A stretch of DNA of 64,000 nt, from positions 46,542,564-46,606,563 of the forward strand of contig OY829543.1 of assembly GCA_963691705.1 (NCBI GenBank). The letters run 5' to 3'. This stretch comes from Viola odorata (lineage: Eukaryota; Streptophyta; Magnoliopsida; Malpighiales; Violaceae). The translations under genes were made by a program, and so were the position numbers. Shown piece by piece: positions 61,401 through 64,000 of this stretch. Position 1 is the first letter of the stretch. Every line of letters starts with the position of its first letter. A model generated the notes under the pieces. That model was given only the letters and a program-made list of their open reading frames with translations, was not told where the DNA came from and did not search any database.

Positions 61401-62430
61401 TCAGGTTTGGGGGATGGAAAATAGAAGGAATAATAGAATTGTTAGTTTTTGGTAGATCTAAAATTTTTGGAATACCAACCAAATGTTTGGCTATATCTAG
61501 CTCAAACACAGCTTCTTCAATCTCCTCTGTAACTTCCACTTTTTCATCTAACTCGTCCAGCTTGATGTAATCGATACTCCTGGTAAGAACATATTCCAAA
61601 GGGTCAATGTTCACAAGTTCATAAATATCCTCATCATCCAGATCAATAAGATTCACAAAATTAAGACAATGCAAATCTTCAGGATATCTCATAGCATCAT
61701 ACATATTGAAAGAAATTATTTCACCCATAAACTCCAAGGTTAAACATCCTAAAAAAAAGTCAATTTTAGCCCTAGCAGTCCTTAAGAAAGGTCTACCTAA
61801 CAATATTTCAGTTGATTTGGAAGTATGTTCATTTCCCATGTCAACCACATAAAAGTTTGCAGGAAATACAAAGTCATTAACCTTTACTAACACGTCTTCA
61901 ATTACCCCAACAGGATAAATAATAGACCTATTAGCTAACTGGATGACGACTCTAGTTTCTTTTAATTCACCAATATTCAGACTTTTAAAAATGGTTAATG
62001 ACAACACATTTATCCCAGCACCCAAGTCACACAGTGCCTTCTCAATGACCTGCTCTCCAATCTTACAAGGAATCACAAAGGTTCCTCCATCTTTACACTT
62101 ATTCGGCAGTTTTTTTTCTGAAAAATGGTAGAAACATTTTCGTTCAGATTGATTCTTTCCACTCCTACAAGCTTTTTCTTATTAGTACACAATTCTTTTA
62201 AAAACTTAGCATACTTAGGAACTTGTGAAATCATGTCAAAAAGAGGAACATTAACAGCTACTTTTCAAAATAAAATTAAAATAGCTTTCTCTTCCTTCGG
62301 CTTCTTGGCCTTATCAGACCTTTCAGGGAAAGTAAGAGGAATTACCTGTTCCTTCTTGGGCACCACTAGCTCTGGAGTAGGAATTACCTTGATTGGTTTT
62401 TCAGGAATTACCTCTACCTATGGTTCAAAT
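58490..62430 (-). pseudogene. pol of element C: protease, RT, RNase H, integrase (broken)
   Basis: Minus strand, in order: protease (CDLGAGINVLSL, LLGRPFLRTA) and RT N-terminus at 62076-60988; RT core with FMDD at 60897-60355 (LERLSGKSHYYCLDGYSGF); RNase H at about 60290-59650 (LFAIIFALDKFCAYLLGTK, then SKENLVADHLSR); integrase at about 59640-58750 (HHCC residues, [34 protein letters not shown]). TGA stops lie near 60970-60987, the frame changes at about 60350 and 60030, and TAA/TAG stops follow later. It closely matches element A pol in layout but differs at many residues, so it is an older or separate Athila family. Confidence 0.88.
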
Positions 62431-63995
62431 TGATCTGGCAGTGGCACTGCTAATGGCTTCTTCCCTAGACCTGGGGAAGAGATTGTTCTGTCTGAAATTT
62501 CGGTCCCGCTCCTTAATGTCATTGCACTAACATTATATTTTGGGTTGTCCACATTAGTTGATGGCAACCTTCCTCCTTGCTTCTGGTTCTGAAGTTCCAA
62601 ACTGATTTCACCAACCTGCTTGGCTAAATTTTCCATGGTAGCTTGGGAGGATTTTATGTATTGGCAAAGGGTTTCTTCTAAAGGAACACTAGTAGTTCCA
62701 AGGGGTTGTTGTGGGGATAGAGTTTGTGGAATGTTAGGTCTAGGTACGAAGTTCTGTAGGTTCATGGGTGGTGTCTGGTTTGGATATGATTGTTGATTTT
62801 GATTTTGTTGAACCACCCAGTTAGAGTTGGTATTTTCTCTCCATCCTAGATTGTTGTTATATTGGTTTGGGTTGAATCTGGGTTTATAGGGTGGATATTT
62901 CCCACACTGTTGCTGGTATTGTATTGCGACATTGGCTTCTTCGGTTGTTCCAGCAATCAGAACACACTGATCCTAAAGGTGTCCTTATTGGCCGCAAACG
63001 CAACACATCATGGTTGGATGGACTTGTTGACCTGCTTGAAGACTATCAACCCAGTTAGAAATTTCAGTTAGCTTTTGTTCAAAGAAAGATACATTACATG
63101 TAGGTGTTTCTTTATCTCCTGGGCCATTTTGATAGCAATTCTTAGCTAGTGTTTGAATCAACTGGTTGGCTCTTGTTAGCGTACAATCTTGTAGAGCGTC
63201 TCCAGCAGCTCCACCTAGCATTAATTTATCTCTGTTGCACATACCTTCATAGAAGTATTGTATGAGGTTCTGGTCTGAGACTCCATGGTTTGGGAAAATC
63301 TTCTGCAAGTCTTCATACCGTTGGTAGTATTCTCCGAAATCCACATTTGGTGCCTGGTGGATTGACACTATATTTTTCCTAGTGTTCCCCCGCCTTGCTA
63401 GAAGACCAATACTTGTTGAGAAAAATACTTAGCATCAGGGGCCATGTGTTTATGGAATTATGTGGTAGACTAAGAAACCAGTTCCTAGCTTTGTCTTCTA
63501 AGGTCCAAGGAAAGGCTCTGAGTTTGGCTCGGTTTATGTCTACATGAGGTGGTTTGAGGGTTTCACACTCCCAATGGAGACTTTGGAGATGCTTAAAGGG
63601 GTTTTCATTTGGTAGGCTGTAGACCTTTTTGAAATTGTGGATCGTATTTGGCTTTAGGTTCCAATCATGCTCTATGGGTGGGTATTGGATACAAAGTAAG
63701 TATCTGGTGCTGGTCCATCATTGTTCATCTGCCTAAGGGTCGGTTCAGGTGGTGGTGGCGGAGGTGGTGCATCATGGTTAGGATTCTCCATTTCTAGTTA
63801 ATCTGGGATTTGGTGATTTCTAGGTATCGATGATGAACTCTCTCCCGGGTCTGGGATAGAGTCAAGCGAATGCAACTGTGTTGAACTGTTCTCTGATTCT
63901 ATCCTTTGTCGCTTGGCTCGCTTTCTGTGTTGTGTTTCTGTACGTGTAATCTCTAGATTATACTGAATCAATGGCGAACCTAAGGACCTGGTCAT
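62431..63995 (-). pseudogene. gag of element C (broken)
   Basis: ATG at 63995 (MTRSLGSPL, like element A's MTRSSNATL), stopped at 63798. The capsid region is at 63368-62985 (NVDFGEYYQRYEDLQKIFPN, DQNLIQYFYEGM) with a zinc-knuckle remnant (CCVCGQ) near 63000. A Gln/Asn/Pro-rich linker to protease is at 62816-62418 (QNQNQQSYPNQTPPMNLQNF). Several stops lie between 63370 and 63790. Confidence 0.82.
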
Positions 63996-64000
63996 AAAAC

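Larger units (their letters stand above)
24245..64000 (-). mobile_element. Element C: Athila-type Ty3/gypsy retrotransposon (5' LTR off window)
   Basis: Gene order on the minus strand is gag (from 63995), protease, reverse transcriptase (FMDD), RNase H, integrase, a third ORF, and a 3' LTR at 24245-25552. The gag start at 63995 corresponds to the start of gag in element A, which stands 31 bases after A's primer-binding site. The 5' LTR and PBS should therefore begin shortly right of base 64000. The third ORF is split by element A (TSD CACCT) and by insert D. All sense genes carry stops or frameshifts. The target is the lectin receptor pseudogene; the bases next to the 3' LTR are CCCCT (24240-24244), but the matching copy is out of view. 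Confidence 0.85.

Overview
This is a plant nuclear window, almost certainly from a eudicot. It has intron-split genes with GT-AG (and one GC-AG) introns, a G-type lectin S-receptor-like kinase, an exosome CSL4 gene, Stowaway and PIF/Harbinger DNA elements, and a deep nest of Ty3/gypsy LTR retrotransposons. I cannot name the species.

Region 1 to 20.3 kb holds the host genes. A minus-strand gene for a conserved plant protein of unknown role, with a transit-peptide-like N-terminus, runs from 2708 off the left edge. The exosome core subunit CSL4 lies at 14151-10785 (minus, six exons). A G-type lectin receptor kinase lies at 16982-20281 (plus, seven exons) and carries one frameshift. Between them are a Harbinger element with long inverted ends (2798-4049), a 2.5-kb solo LTR with a 5-bp target duplication (6071-8539), two Stowaway MITEs and an AT-rich segmental repeat.

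Region 20.6 to 24.2 kb is a second, dead, minus-strand lectin receptor gene. It lies tail to tail with the first. Its PAN domain was split by a 2.5-kb Harbinger element (20715-23250), and its lectin domain was cut by an LTR retrotransposon.

Region 24.2 to 64 kb is one nested insertion. Element C (Athila-type, minus strand, 3' LTR 24245-25552) runs off the right edge. Inside its third ORF sit D (27811-29720, a GC-rich LTR-like insert) and A (29970-57214, Athila-type, plus strand, 1364-bp LTRs, TSD CACCT). Inside A, just after its pol gene, sits B (37089-51506, Tat-type, 572-bp LTRs, TSD TTATT). B carries a second, archaeal-type RNase H domain, two tandem-repeat arrays and four genes on the strand opposite to pol. 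Two of these are spliced paralogues, and one of the two is fully open although pol is broken.

Main points for a second look: (1) the antisense gene cluster of B; (2) an apparent age inversion, because nested B has more diverged LTRs (about 15/572) than its host A (about 8/1364); (3) two RNA-hairpin candidates shared by A and C at matching places, with the same loop but different, compensating stems. All retrotransposon sense genes seen here are interrupted, so none looks able to move by itself.
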